This document shows positions 41,706 to 50,389 of a DNA stretch of 64,000 bases, one piece after another; position 1 is the stretch's first letter; the number at the start of each line of letters is the position of its first letter. Below the pieces are notes generated by a model that saw only the letters and a list, made by a program, of their open reading frames with translations, was not told the DNA's origin and ran no database searches. The DNA is taken from assembly GCF_900103975.1 (NCBI RefSeq), contig NZ_FNIR01000017.1, forward strand, positions 18,927 through 82,926, written 5' to 3'. Position numbers and translations under genes: made by a program. This DNA comes from Klenkia soli. GTDB lineage: Bacteria; Actinomycetota; Actinomycetes; Mycobacteriales; Geodermatophilaceae.

Positions 41706-42935
41706 TCAGCGGCGGGCCGGGTCCAACGACCGGGTCCGCCCGAGCACCAGGGTGAGCACCAGCGCGGCCAGGCACAGGCCCCCCGACAGCATCGCCACCG
41801 CGGTCCACCCGGCGCCCTGCCAGGCCTGCCCGGCGAGGGTGCCGCCGACTGAGGACCCGACGTAGTACCAGAACGAGTACAGCGAGGCCGCCTGCCCCAC
41901 CGGTCGGCCGCCCAGCGCCGCGCGTGCGGCCACCCATCCGCTGGCGACGGCGTGGGCGGCGAAGAAGCCGACGGTCAGCACGCACAGCCCGAGGACGAAG
42001 CACCACAGCGGCGCCAGCGTCGTCAGGCCCAGCCCGGCGACCATCACCACGACCGACAGGGGGACGACGAGCCGCCGGCTCGACCGGTCGGCCAGCCACC
42101 CGGCGGTCGGCGAGCTCGCCGAGCCGAGCAGGTAGGCCAGGAACACCAACGACGCCAGCGCCGGGGTGAGGTCGTAGGGCGGGGACTCCAACCGGAACGT
42201 CCCGGCGTTGTAGACCGCGACGAAGGCGGCCATGAGGAACGCCGCGAACGCGTACAGGGCGAGCAGCGCCGGGTCGGTGAAGGCACTGCCCAGCGAGCGC
42301 AGCAGCGGGGCCGACCGGTCCACCGGCCGGAACCGACGTGGTGGTGGCAGCAGGACCCGGACGGCGACCGCGCACGCCACGCCCAGCACGGCGACCCCGC
42401 CCAGGGCGACCCGCCAGCCGCCGAGGTCGGTGAGGAACCCGCCCAGCAGCCGGCCGGTCAGCCCGCCGATCGCGTTGCCGGCGATGAACAGCCCGACCGC
42501 ACGCGAGGTCACCGACGGGTGCAGCTCCTCGCGCAGGTAGGCCACCGCGACCGCCGACAGCCCGGCCAGGGCGAACCCCTGGGCCCCACGCAGCACCAGC
42601 AGCACCGGCCAGGTGGGGGCCAGCGCGATGCCCACGGCCAGCACGGCGGATGCGGCCAGGCTCAGCTGCAGGATCCCGGTGCGCCCGCGCCGGTCGGACA
42701 GCGGTCCCAGCACGAGCAGGCCGACCGCCAGCGCCACGGTGGACACCGAGATGGCCAGCGTCGACCCGGCCGGGGTGACGTCGAAGGCCCGGGTGAGCTC
42801 GGGCAGCAGCGCCTGCGGCTCGTAGAGCATCGCGAACGTGGCGAGGCCGGCCAGGAACACCGACACCGACGCCCGGCGCAGGCCCGCGTCGCCGGCCCGG
42901 TGGCCCTCGGGCAGGTCCACGACGGTCGGCAGCAC
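41706..42935 (-). CDS. MFS transporter (drug/arabinose efflux type)
   Basis: Twelve-segment MFS exporter of 409 residues. Motif A is LGPLSDRRGRTG near residue 78, motif B/C regions are VLRGAQGFALAGLSAVAVAY near 125, and a second motif A-like WLADRSSRR lies near 300. The order VFLAGLATFAMLYEPQALLP near the start fits YnfM-type family members. The substrate is unknown. GTG start at 42935. It diverges from the WcbI-like gene. Confidence 0.87.
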   Translation of the reverse strand: MLPTVVDLPEGHRAGDAGLRRASVSVFLAGLATFAMLYEPQALLPELTRAFDVTPAGSTLAISVSTVALAVGLLVLGPLSDRRGRTGILQLSLAASAVLAVGIALAPTWPVLLVLRGAQGFALAGLSAVAVAYLREELHPSVTSRAVGLFIAGNAIGGLTGRLLGGFLTDLGGWRVALGGVAVLGVACAVAVRVLLPPPRRFRPVDRSAPLLRSLGSAFTDPALLALYAFAAFLMAAFVAVYNAGTFRLESPPYDLTPALASLVFLAYLLGSASSPTAGWLADRSSRRLVVPLSVVVMVAGLGLTTLAPLWCFVLGLCVLTVGFFAAHAVASGWVAARAALGGRPVGQAASLYSFWYYVGSSVGGTLAGQAWQGAGWTAVAMLSGGLCLAALVLTLVLGRTRSLDPARR

Positions 42936-43013
42936 GACCCCACCCTGCGCCCGGCAGCCCGGTCGGGGCCAGCCGGGGTCGCCCATCTCACGTCCCCCGC
43001 GGATGCTGGGGGC

Positions 43014-43964
43014 ATGACGGACAACCAGGTCGAGGCCGCGGTCCCCGAGCACCTCCGCCGCTGGCACGAGCTCGACGCGGCCACCGTCGAACCCGGCAGC
43101 GTCGGCTTCGTCTGGGGCAACTGCCAGGCCGAGTCGATCCGCCGGATGGTCGCCCCGGCCGGCGAGGCGCACGGGGTGGAGTTCGTCCGGCTGCCGCCGG
43201 TGTTCGAGATGGACGAGGCCGAGGTCGGCCGGCTGCACGCGCTGATGGCCGTGGCCGGGGTGCTCGTGACCCAGCCGGTGAAGGACGAGTACCGGGTGCC
43301 CGGCTGCGGCAGCGAGCAGCTGGTCGCCCTGCTGCCGGCCGACGCCCGGGTGGTCCGGGTGCCGACCACCTACTACGAGGGCCTCTTCCCCTGGCAGGTG
43401 CACGCCCACGACGCCGACGGGCGGGTGGACGCCCCGCTGACCGACTACCACGACCTGCGGCTGCTGGACGCCGCCGTCCGGGGGTGGGACGTCGACCGCG
43501 CGGTGGCCCGGATCGAGGAGCTCCAGCCTGCCGCCGACGCCGTCCGGGACCTCGCCGCCCGCTCGCAGGCCGAGCTGCGGCGCCGCAACACCCACCTGGA
43601 CGTCGACACCACCGACGCGGTGGTCGCCGGCGGGGCGGAGGCGATGTGGACGGTGAACCACCCGGCCAACGCCACGCTGCGCGAGGTCGGCGTCGGGGTG
43701 CTCACCACGCTGGCCTGGTCCGGGGACCCTGCCGTCCCCGACCACCAGATGCTGGGCGGGTCGCAGGCACCGCTGGAGGCCGCCGTCCTCACCGCGCTGG
43801 ACCTCGACCCGGCCGCCGCCCGGCCGCGGTGGTCGCTGGCCGGCCGGGACACCCCGTGGGCCGAGGTCGCGGCGGCCCAGCTCGCGCTCTACGCGGAGCA
43901 GCCCGAGGTCGCCCGCCGCGCGGTCGAGAAGTACGCCGACCGGACGGCGGCCCTGGGGCTGTGA
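43014..43964 (+). CDS. WcbI-like protein
   Basis: Protein of 316 residues with an N-terminal WGNCQAESIRRM near residue 35. This recalls the GNCQ motif of WcbI (polysaccharide-modifying) proteins. VPTTYYEGLFPWQVHAH near residue 117 and EAMWTVNHPANATLREVG near residue 208 also fit. WcbI members act in capsule or lipid modification as CoA-dependent acyltransferase-like enzymes, but here no capsule genes are adjacent. ATG start. The next gene overlaps by GTGA. Confidence 0.7.
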   Translation: MTDNQVEAAVPEHLRRWHELDAATVEPGSVGFVWGNCQAESIRRMVAPAGEAHGVEFVRLPPVFEMDEAEVGRLHALMAVAGVLVTQPVKDEYRVPGCGSEQLVALLPADARVVRVPTTYYEGLFPWQVHAHDADGRVDAPLTDYHDLRLLDAAVRGWDVDRAVARIEELQPAADAVRDLAARSQAELRRRNTHLDVDTTDAVVAGGAEAMWTVNHPANATLREVGVGVLTTLAWSGDPAVPDHQMLGGSQAPLEAAVLTALDLDPAAARPRWSLAGRDTPWAEVAAAQLALYAEQPEVARRAVEKYADRTAALGL

Positions 43965-44404
43965 CCGCGCGGCTCACGCGGGCCGACGTCGGCTGCTGGG
44001 TGCTCAAGTCCGCCCGGTTGCCCGACCTCGTGGCTCCGGGCTGGGCGCCGGGCACCGCGGTGGATCTGACCCGGTGCGTCCGGCCGTCCTACCGGCTGGG
44101 GCTGATCTCGGTCGGCGACCCGGTCCTGCTGTGGTGCAGCGGCCGGGCCGACCCCGGGGTGCACGCGACCGGGACCGTCACCGGAGCTGTGGAGGCCTCC
44201 GACGACGGTCCCGTCGTGGTCGTGCGCTGGGTGCGGCGGGAGCCGCCGCTGCCCCGCGGGGCGCTGCTCGCCGACCCGGTGGCCCGGGACGCCGAGGTGC
44301 TGCGCATGCCCGCCGGCAGCAACCCGTCCTGGCTGTCGCCCGCGCAGTGGCGGGCGGTGCGGGACCTGTCGCCCAGCGCAGCGGTCAGCCCTGGGTCGGG
44401 TTGA
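43961..44404 (+). CDS. Small PUA/EVE-like protein
   Basis: Protein of 147 residues with a beta-rich layout beginning VGCWVLKSARLP, then YRLGLISVGDPVLLWCSG near residue 47. The W-x-x-K entry, a central strand ending in W and GxxxATGTVTG recall EVE/PUA-fold proteins, which bind modified nucleic-acid bases. This is a low-confidence fold call. GTG start sharing GTGA with the WcbI-like gene, so co-translated. Its stop overlaps the convergent dehydrogenase gene by 20 bases. Confidence 0.6.
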   Translation: MTARLTRADVGCWVLKSARLPDLVAPGWAPGTAVDLTRCVRPSYRLGLISVGDPVLLWCSGRADPGVHATGTVTGAVEASDDGPVVVVRWVRREPPLPRGALLADPVARDAEVLRMPAGSNPSWLSPAQWRAVRDLSPSAAVSPGSG

Positions 44405-45527
44405 GCACGACCTTGGTCCAGCCGTCGTCCCGGGCGTCGAAGTGCCGGTACGCGTCGGGTGCGGCGTCCAGACCCAGGTTGTGGCTGACCAGCATCGAGG
44501 GCTTCGCCCGGTCGGTGTGGATCAACCGGGCCAGCGCGCGGTTGTAGTTCTTCACGTTGGCTTGGCCGTTGCCGACCGTCTGGCCCTTGAACCAGAACTT
44601 GCCGTAGTCGAAGGCCAGCTGGCCCTTCTTGGCCAGCTCGTCGGAGGCACCCGGGTCCTCGGGCAGGAACAGGCCGACGACACCGATGGTCCCGGTGGCC
44701 TTCACGATCTCGACCAGACCGTTCATCGTCATGTTGGGCCGCTCGTTGCCCTGGCTGTCGTGCGCCTGGTAGCCGATGGCCTCCACGCCGCGGTCGGTGC
44801 CGCGACCCTTCGTGGCGTCCTTGATCTGCTCGATCGGGTCGCCCTTCGAGGAGTCGATGCCGATCGCGCCGAACTTCTCGGCCAGCGCCAGGCGCTCGCT
44901 CAGGTGGTCGATCACGTAGACCTCGCTGGCGCCCTGCAGCACGGCCGAGTAGCCGGCCATCAGGCCGACCGGGCCGCCGCCGTACACCGTGACGGAGTCA
45001 CCGGGGGCGACCTTCGCCAGCCGCGTGCCGTGCCAGCCGGTCGGGAAGATGTCGGCCAGCATCACGTAGTCGTTCTCCTTCTCCACGCTGTCCTCGGGGA
45101 GCTGGAGGGCGTTGAAGTCGGCGAACGGCACGCGGAGGTACTCGGCCTGGCCACCGCTGTACCCGCCCATCCCGGCGAAGCCGTAGGCGCCGCCGGCGAC
45201 ACCGGGGTTCACGGTGAGGCAGAAGCCGGTGCGGCCCTGCTCGCAGTTCTCGCAGAAGCCGCAGCCGATGTTGAACGGCAGCACGACCCGGTCGCCGATG
45301 CTGAGCTTGGTCACGCCCGAGCCCACCTCGACGACCTCGCCGAGGTTCTCGTGGCCGATGACCATGCCGGTCTCCAGGTCGGTCCGGCCCTCGTACATGT
45401 GCAGGTCCGATCCGCAGATGTTGGTGGCGGTGACCCGGATGACGGCGTCGGTGGGCTGCTCGACGGCGGCGTCGGGGACCTGCTCGACCGCGACGTCGCG
45501 GGGGCCCTTGTAGACGAGTGCGCGCAT
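44385..45527 (-). CDS. fdhA: Zinc-dependent formaldehyde dehydrogenase, glutathione-independent
   Basis: Medium-chain dehydrogenase of 380 residues. Catalytic zinc ligands are Cys in TNICGSDLH near residue 38 and the His in VIGHENLGE near residue 58. The structural zinc cysteines form CGFCENCEQGRTGFC near residue 90. The NAD site GGGPVGL lies near residue 180. The FNIGCGFCENC plus GGAYGFAGMGGYSGGQAEYLRV segment is characteristic of the Pseudomonas-type fdhA group (bifunctional dismutase). It probably oxidises formaldehyde without added glutathione. ATG start. Confidence 0.88.
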   Translation of the reverse strand: MRALVYKGPRDVAVEQVPDAAVEQPTDAVIRVTATNICGSDLHMYEGRTDLETGMVIGHENLGEVVEVGSGVTKLSIGDRVVLPFNIGCGFCENCEQGRTGFCLTVNPGVAGGAYGFAGMGGYSGGQAEYLRVPFADFNALQLPEDSVEKENDYVMLADIFPTGWHGTRLAKVAPGDSVTVYGGGPVGLMAGYSAVLQGASEVYVIDHLSERLALAEKFGAIGIDSSKGDPIEQIKDATKGRGTDRGVEAIGYQAHDSQGNERPNMTMNGLVEIVKATGTIGVVGLFLPEDPGASDELAKKGQLAFDYGKFWFKGQTVGNGQANVKNYNRALARLIHTDRAKPSMLVSHNLGLDAAPDAYRHFDARDDGWTKVVLNPTQG

Positions 45528-45648
45528 GGGTGTCCTCCTGGGGCTGGTGCGTGGGAGCGCCCGGGAGACCGCGCCTGGTGGCATGGCTCCCGGCGCATGT
45601 GGTGCACAACAGGACTGCCCGCCACCCGGGGGGTCCCAACCCTCCGGT

Positions 45649-45981
45649 TCAGCCCGGGCGGGGGGCGTACATGATCAGCGCGACGCCGACCAGGCAGACG
45701 AGGGCGCCCGCGACGTCCCACCGGTCGGGGCGGAACCCGTCGGCCACCGCCGCCCACACCAGCGACCCGACGATGAACACCCCGCCGTAGGCGGCCAGCA
45801 CCCGGCCGAAGGACGCGTCGGGCTGCTGCGCGGCGACCACGCCGTACAGGCCGAGGGCGACCACCCCCAGGCCGACCCAGAGCCAGCCGCGGTGCTCCCG
45901 CAGCCCCTGCCAGACCAGCCAGGCGCCACCGATCTCGAGCACCGCGGCCAGCACGAACAGCGCGATCGAGCGGGCGGTCAC
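45649..45981 (-). CDS. ynfA: YnfA-family (UPF0060) membrane protein
   Basis: Small membrane protein of 110 residues with four hydrophobic segments. It shows the family pattern of [16 protein letters not shown] near residue 16, [27 protein letters not shown] near residue 45 and a C-terminal [12 protein letters not shown]. Related proteins include small drug-resistance-like transporters; the substrate here is unknown. GTG start at 45981 overlapping the GntR stop by GTGA, so it is controlled with that regulator. Confidence 0.9.
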   Translation of the reverse strand: MTARSIALFVLAAVLEIGGAWLVWQGLREHRGWLWVGLGVVALGLYGVVAAQQPDASFGRVLAAYGGVFIVGSLVWAAVADGFRPDRWDVAGALVCLVGVALIMYAPRPG

Positions 45982-46361
45982 CGGGCGTCGGTGAGCGCCG
46001 CGTGCACGACGGCCAGCACCGTGTCGTCGTCCAGCCCGTCGACGCGGGCGGCGGCGACCAGCCGGTTGGCCGCCGAGCGCAGCCGGGCCCGGGCCGGGTC
46101 GCCCGACCCGCCGGTGACGACGGTGCCGGCCCGACCGCGGCCCTCGACCAGCTCGTCGGTCTCGAGCTCGGCGTAGGCCCGGGCGACCGTCCCCGGCGCG
46201 ACCCCGAGCTGCTCGGCCAGCCCGCGGACGGTGGGCAGCCGGTCGCCCTCCACCAGGTCACCGGCGTGCACCAACCCGGCGATCTGCTCGCGGAGCTGCT
46301 CGTAGGGCGGGGTGCCGTTGCCGACGTCCACCGAGATCGCCAAGGTCACCGCACCGGTCAT
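45978..46361 (-). CDS. GntR-family (YtrA-type) transcriptional regulator
   Basis: Short GntR regulator of 127 residues. The winged helix (about residues 14-80) has [42 protein letters not shown] and [10 protein letters not shown] short C-terminal dimer helix follows, as in YtrA-type regulators that control nearby transporters. ATG start. It overlaps ynfA and is divergent from the DUF998 gene, with only 36 bases between starts, where an operator would have to sit. Confidence 0.85.
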   Translation of the reverse strand: MTGAVTLAISVDVGNGTPPYEQLREQIAGLVHAGDLVEGDRLPTVRGLAEQLGVAPGTVARAYAELETDELVEGRGRAGTVVTGGSGDPARARLRSAANRLVAAARVDGLDDDTVLAVVHAALTDAR

Positions 46362-46397
46362 GCGCACCAGTCTGCCGGGCTGGGACCATGGGTCCCC

Positions 46398-47234
46398 GTG
46401 AGCGACAGCGACGACCCCACGGGCACCGCCCCCACCTCCCTGAGCCGCACCCGCTACCTGGCCGGCGGGGTGGCCTGGCTGCTCACGCTGCAGTTCTTCG
46501 TGCTGGAGGCGGTCAGCATCGCCCGGTTCGGCGGCTACAGCCGGGTCGACCAGGCGATCAGCGACCTGGGCACCGCGCTGTCCCCCGCGGCCGGTCTGAT
46601 GAACACCTCGTTCGTCGCGCAGGGCGTGCTGATCGCCGTCGGCGCCGCGCTGCTGTTCCCGGCGCTGGTCGGGTTGGGCGGGCGGCTGGCGCTGGTGCTG
46701 CTCTCGGCCGCCGCGGTCGGCACGGTGCTGGTCGGCCTCTTCCCCTCCGACGACGGCGGCGCCACGCACACCGTCGGCGCGATCCTCTACCTGCTGGGCA
46801 GCGGCCTGGGGCTCATCGCGCTGGCCTACTCCGTGCGTCCGCGCTCCGAGGCCGTCGGCACGGTGCTGGCCCTGCTCGGTCTGGTCGGCGTCATCGGCAC
46901 GGTCTTCTTCGGCACCGGCGTCACCCAGTTCCTCGGCTACGGCGGCATGGAGCGGCTGGGCGCGTACGTGCTGCCGATCGGGCTCGCCGTGGCCGCCGTC
47001 CTGCTGGTCCGGCAGGGCGACGACTGGCAGGTCGCCCTCCCCGAGGGTGCGGACGCGCCGCTGACGAAGCGGCAGCGCCGCGAGCTGGAGCGAGCCGAGG
47101 CCTTCGACCGCGCCCGCGAGCGGGACGAGGCGCTGGAGGCCCACGCCCGCAAGCAGGCCGACGGTGGCGACGACGACGAGCCGGACGAACCCTTCGACGA
47201 GGAGGCCGCCTGGAAGACCCCCCGTCAGCGCTGA
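46398..47234 (+). CDS. DUF998 membrane protein
   Basis: Membrane protein of 278 residues with about six hydrophobic segments. It shows SRVDQAISDLG near residue 49 and GLFPSDDGGATHTVGAILY near residue 115, both DUF998 signatures. The C terminus is a charged, Asp/Glu/Arg-rich tail of about 60 residues (TKRQRRELERAEAFDRARE) predicted to be cytoplasmic. No function is known for the family. GTG start. Its end overlaps the convergent amidohydrolase gene by 10 bases. Confidence 0.8.
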   Translation: MSDSDDPTGTAPTSLSRTRYLAGGVAWLLTLQFFVLEAVSIARFGGYSRVDQAISDLGTALSPAAGLMNTSFVAQGVLIAVGAALLFPALVGLGGRLALVLLSAAAVGTVLVGLFPSDDGGATHTVGAILYLLGSGLGLIALAYSVRPRSEAVGTVLALLGLVGVIGTVFFGTGVTQFLGYGGMERLGAYVLPIGLAVAAVLLVRQGDDWQVALPEGADAPLTKRQRRELERAEAFDRARERDEALEAHARKQADGGDDDEPDEPFDEEAAWKTPRQR

Positions 47235-48430
47235 GCGACCACCTGCCCGGCCCGCACCACGGCCCGGGGCGCGGCGTGCCGGGCCAGCAGGTCGACGGTG
47301 CGCGCCGCGTCGTGCACCAGGAGGTCACCCGGACCGCCCTCGCGCAGGCCGAACCCGGACAGGCCCAGCACCCGGGCCGCGCCGGTGGTGACCAGGTCGA
47401 CCAGCGCCTCCAGGTCGGCCGCCGACCGCATCTCCAGCAGGTGGGCGGCCAGGAACGCCACCTCGAGCAGGTTGTGCCGGCCGAAGGGGTAGTAGGCGTC
47501 CTCGACGTCGTCCTGGCCCAGCCCGACCGGTAGCCCCTCGGCCAGGAGCCGGCGCACCGGAAGTGCACGGCCCCCGGTGTGCGGGTCGCTGACGAAGCCG
47601 AGCCCGGCCGCCCGGGCCTGGCCGACCACCTCGACCAGGGCCGCGTCGTCGTAGCCGCCCAGCGCGCGGGCGTGGCAGGCGACCCCGCGGCCGACCAGCC
47701 CGTGCTCGACCATCGCCTGCGCCAGCATCCCGGTGGTGCGGTAGGCCGGGTCCGGGGCGTCGTCGGTCAGCATGGCCACCCGCAGGCCGCGCCGGGCGGC
47801 CAGTGCGCAGGCCCACTCGACGTGCGCCCGCTGGTCGGCCTCGCCGTCCTCGATCCACGGGATGCCGCCCACCACGTCGGCGCCCAGGTCCAGCGCCGCC
47901 TCGACCAGCTCCGCCGTCCCGGGGTCGCGCAGCACGCCGTCCTGCGGGAAGGCCACCACCGAGACGTCCACGACCCCCGCGACCTCGGCGCGGGCGGTGA
48001 GCACCGCCTCCATGCCGATCAGCCCGGCGGCGGAGTCGACGTCCACGAAGGCCTGCACGTGCAGCACACCGTGCTCGACCCCCAGCTGCAGCACCTCGCG
48101 GATGCCGGGCAGCAGCAGGTCGACCGACCAGTGCTCCTTCACGGCGCTGGCCAGGTCGATGCTCACCGCCGACTCCGCCATGCCCTCGGCGGTGTAGGCC
48201 GCCAGCGCCGCCTCGCCGGCCAGCGGCAGGGTGCGCACCTTGTCCAGGTGCAGGTGGCCGTCGACGCACGGCTCGGTGACCAGACCGCCGTCGGCGGCGA
48301 CCACGGGGACGCCGTCGGGTCGGGCCAGCGACCCGACCGGGGCCAGCGCGGCCACCCGCCCGTCCACCACGTGCACGTCGACCACCCGGCCGTCGCGGAG
48401 GCGGGCATCGGTCACCAGCAGGTCGGCCAT
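47225..48430 (-). CDS. Cytosine deaminase-like amidohydrolase
   Basis: Metal-dependent deaminase of 401 residues. The metal site has DGHLHLDK near residue 58, later GVACHARALGGYDD near residue 252 and a proximal Asp in LGQDDVEDAYYPFGRHN near residue 312, the layout of CodA-like enzymes. The N-terminal composite beta domain begins DLLVTDARLRDGRVVDVHV. The substrate could be cytosine, isoguanine or another N-heterocycle; it is not determined. ATG start at 48430. Confidence 0.85.
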   Translation of the reverse strand: MADLLVTDARLRDGRVVDVHVVDGRVAALAPVGSLARPDGVPVVAADGGLVTEPCVDGHLHLDKVRTLPLAGEAALAAYTAEGMAESAVSIDLASAVKEHWSVDLLLPGIREVLQLGVEHGVLHVQAFVDVDSAAGLIGMEAVLTARAEVAGVVDVSVVAFPQDGVLRDPGTAELVEAALDLGADVVGGIPWIEDGEADQRAHVEWACALAARRGLRVAMLTDDAPDPAYRTTGMLAQAMVEHGLVGRGVACHARALGGYDDAALVEVVGQARAAGLGFVSDPHTGGRALPVRRLLAEGLPVGLGQDDVEDAYYPFGRHNLLEVAFLAAHLLEMRSAADLEALVDLVTTGAARVLGLSGFGLREGGPGDLLVHDAARTVDLLARHAAPRAVVRAGQVVAQR

Positions 48431-48465
48431 GACCGCACTCCTACCGCACGCGTGTGACGGCGGGG

Positions 48466-49227
48466 TCACCGCTCCTGGTCGGTGGGGCGGACCAGGATCT
48501 CGTTCACCGCCACGTGCCGGGGCTGGCTGACCATGTAGACCACCGCGCGGGCGATGTCGTCGGCCTGCAGCGGCGTCATCTCGGCGGCCATCTTCTTCGA
48601 CGCGGCCTTCGCCTCGGGCTGGGTGATGTGGTCGGTCAGCTCGGTCGCCACGGCGCCGGGCTCCACCAGACCGATCCGCACACCCCTCGTGGTGACCTCC
48701 TGGCGGAGGGACTCGCTGAAGGCGTTCACCGCCCACTTGCTGGCGTTGTAGACACCGGCGCCCTTGCGGGCCTGCCGGCCGGCCACGCTGGAGACGTTGA
48801 CGACGTCGCCGGACCCCTGCTCGACCATGCCCTCGACCGCGGCGTGCGTCATGTACATGAGGCCCAGCACGTTGGTGTGCAGCATGCGGCGCCAGTCCTC
48901 GGTGTCGGCGCCGACGACCGTGCCCAGCAGCATCACCCCGGCGTCGTTCACCAGGACGTCCAGCCCGCCCAGCTCGGCCCGGGTGCGGGCCACGGCGTCG
49001 GTGCAGGCCTGCTCGTCGGTGACGTCGAGGTCGAGCACCAGCACCCGGGCGCCCTGCCCCTCCAGCCGCTGCGCGAGGTCGGCCAGCCGGTCGGTCCGGC
49101 GGGCCCCGATGGCGACCGCGGCGCCGGCCTCGGCCAGCGCCAGGGCGGTGGCCTCGCCGATCCCGGACGAGGCCCCGGTGACCAGGGCGACCCGGCCCTC
49201 GAGCGGACGGACGACGGTGCTGCTCAT
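48466..49227 (-). CDS. Short-chain dehydrogenase/reductase
   Basis: Classical SDR of 253 residues. The cofactor motif VTGASSGIGEAT lies near residue 16, NDAGVMLLG near 90 and Ser in VNVSSVAGRQ near 142, with catalytic Y-x-x-x-K in YNASKWAVN near residue 159. An Arg after the second strand (GARRTDRL) suggests NADPH. The YdfG-like sequence RPTDQER terminates the protein. ATG start. It diverges from the FhuF-like gene. Confidence 0.87.
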   Translation of the reverse strand: MSSTVVRPLEGRVALVTGASSGIGEATALALAEAGAAVAIGARRTDRLADLAQRLEGQGARVLVLDLDVTDEQACTDAVARTRAELGGLDVLVNDAGVMLLGTVVGADTEDWRRMLHTNVLGLMYMTHAAVEGMVEQGSGDVVNVSSVAGRQARKGAGVYNASKWAVNAFSESLRQEVTTRGVRIGLVEPGAVATELTDHITQPEAKAASKKMAAEMTPLQADDIARAVVYMVSQPRHVAVNEILVRPTDQER

Positions 49228-49311
49228 GCGGGTGCTCCCTACGAGGGTCGACGACGGACTCCCCCACCCTGCGCGCACCGGCCCCGGTCGGCGCGCTGGC
49301 AGGCTGGACCC

Positions 49312-50007
49312 GTGCCCGCCGACGTCGCCGCCGCCCTCGCTGCGGCCGCCCGCCTCGGGCCCTTCTGCGCGGTGGACGACGACGCCGGGCCCTGCGGGGT
49401 CGACCTGGCCGACGCACCCGGGTTGCTGGCGGCGCGGACCCGGGCCGTCGTCGCGGTGCTCGGCCCGGACGCCGAGCCGCGGGTGGTGCGCTCGCTGGTG
49501 CACCTCGGGGTCGTGGCCCGGGTGCTGTCCCCGGCGATCGGTGCCGCGCTCGCGACCGGTGTGCTCCCGGTGCCGACCTCGGTGCGCCTGCAGCCGGCGG
49601 GGTCGAACCCGGTGCCGATGGCGTGGGCCGGCGTCCGCGGGGTCGCCGTCCCGACCCCGGACGACGTCGCGGGCGCTCTGGCCGAGCACTGGCTGGCCTC
49701 GCTGGTGCAGCCGTTCACCGACGTCGTCGCGGCCTCCGGGGTGTCCCGGCAGGTGCTGACCGGCAACGTGGTCTCTGCCGTGCACGGCACCGGCGTCGTC
49801 GTGGCCGCCGCCCGGCCCGACCTGGCCGCCGGGGCCCGTGCCCTGGTCGACGCCCTCGTCGCCGCGGGACCGCTGGCCGGCACGGGCGCACGCCGGCCCG
49901 ACGGCAGCTTCGTGCGCAGGTCGTGCTGCCTGGTGCAGCGGCTGCCCGGCGCCGGCACCTGCGCGGACTGCGTGCTGGTGCGCCCCGCGGCCCCCCTACC
50001 TGCATAG
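49312..50007 (+). CDS. FhuF-like (2Fe-2S) protein
   Basis: Protein of 231 residues ending in the FhuF [2Fe-2S] signature: RRSCCLVQRLPGAGTCADCV carries the unusual C-C-x10-C-x2-C ligands near residue 205. The body resembles the ferric-siderophore-reductase fold, including a GNVVSAVHGTGVVVAAARP segment. Such proteins release iron from siderophores in the cytoplasm. It lies immediately upstream of the cobalamin riboswitch. GTG start. Confidence 0.85.
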   Translation: MPADVAAALAAAARLGPFCAVDDDAGPCGVDLADAPGLLAARTRAVVAVLGPDAEPRVVRSLVHLGVVARVLSPAIGAALATGVLPVPTSVRLQPAGSNPVPMAWAGVRGVAVPTPDDVAGALAEHWLASLVQPFTDVVAASGVSRQVLTGNVVSAVHGTGVVVAAARPDLAAGARALVDALVAAGPLAGTGARRPDGSFVRRSCCLVQRLPGAGTCADCVLVRPAAPLPA

Positions 50008-50051
50008 GTGCGCAGCTGCGACCTTGGCCGATCGGGGAACCCCGCCGTAGC

Positions 50052-50145
50052 GTCCGCCGCGCTGCGGTGCAGGGAAGCCGGTGGGAGTCCGGCGCGGTCC
50101 TCGCCACCGTCACCGGGGTCCACCCCGGGAGCCGGACACCGGCCG
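50052..50145 (+). promoter_or_regulatory. Cobalamin (B12) riboswitch
   Basis: The conserved core is intact: GCAGGGAAGCCGGTGGGAG, then TCCGGCGCGGTCC, TCGCCACCGTC, a CCGGGG/CCCCGG hairpin and AGCCGGACACCGGCC closing the structure. These match the B12-riboswitch consensus (AGGGAA, GGTG-x2-A-x-TCC, GCCAC-x-GT and the closing stem). It sits 40 bases ahead of cbtB. High adenosylcobalamin would lower expression of the cobalt transporter. The ends are approximate. Confidence 0.9.
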
Positions 50146-50185
50146 CGGCATCACCCACGAGGCATGGACCGGAAGGAACCCACCG

Positions 50186-50389
50186 ATGACCTCCGCACAG
50201 CACAGCCCCACCCGCACCGCCGTCCCCCGCATCGCGGTGCCCGCCTGGGCGTGGGCGCTGGCCCTGCTCGCCCTCTTCGCGCTGTACCTGGTCGCCCAGG
50301 ACAACGGCGCCGTGCTGGCCTCGGCCGGCGACGTCGCCCACGAGTTCTTCCACGACGCCCGGCACTCGCTGGGCATGCCCTGCCACTGA
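50186..50389 (+). CDS. cbtB: Predicted cobalt transporter subunit CbtB
   Basis: Small membrane protein of 67 residues with a single hydrophobic helix (about residues 20-40) and a histidine-rich C-terminal end, HEFFHDARHSLGMPCH, the family hallmark that probably binds cobalt. ATG start with GGAAGGAA seven bases upstream. Its stop overlaps the cbtA start by one base (TGATG). Expression is expected to be controlled by the B12 riboswitch upstream. Confidence 0.92.
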   Translation: MTSAQHSPTRTAVPRIAVPAWAWALALLALFALYLVAQDNGAVLASAGDVAHEFFHDARHSLGMPCH

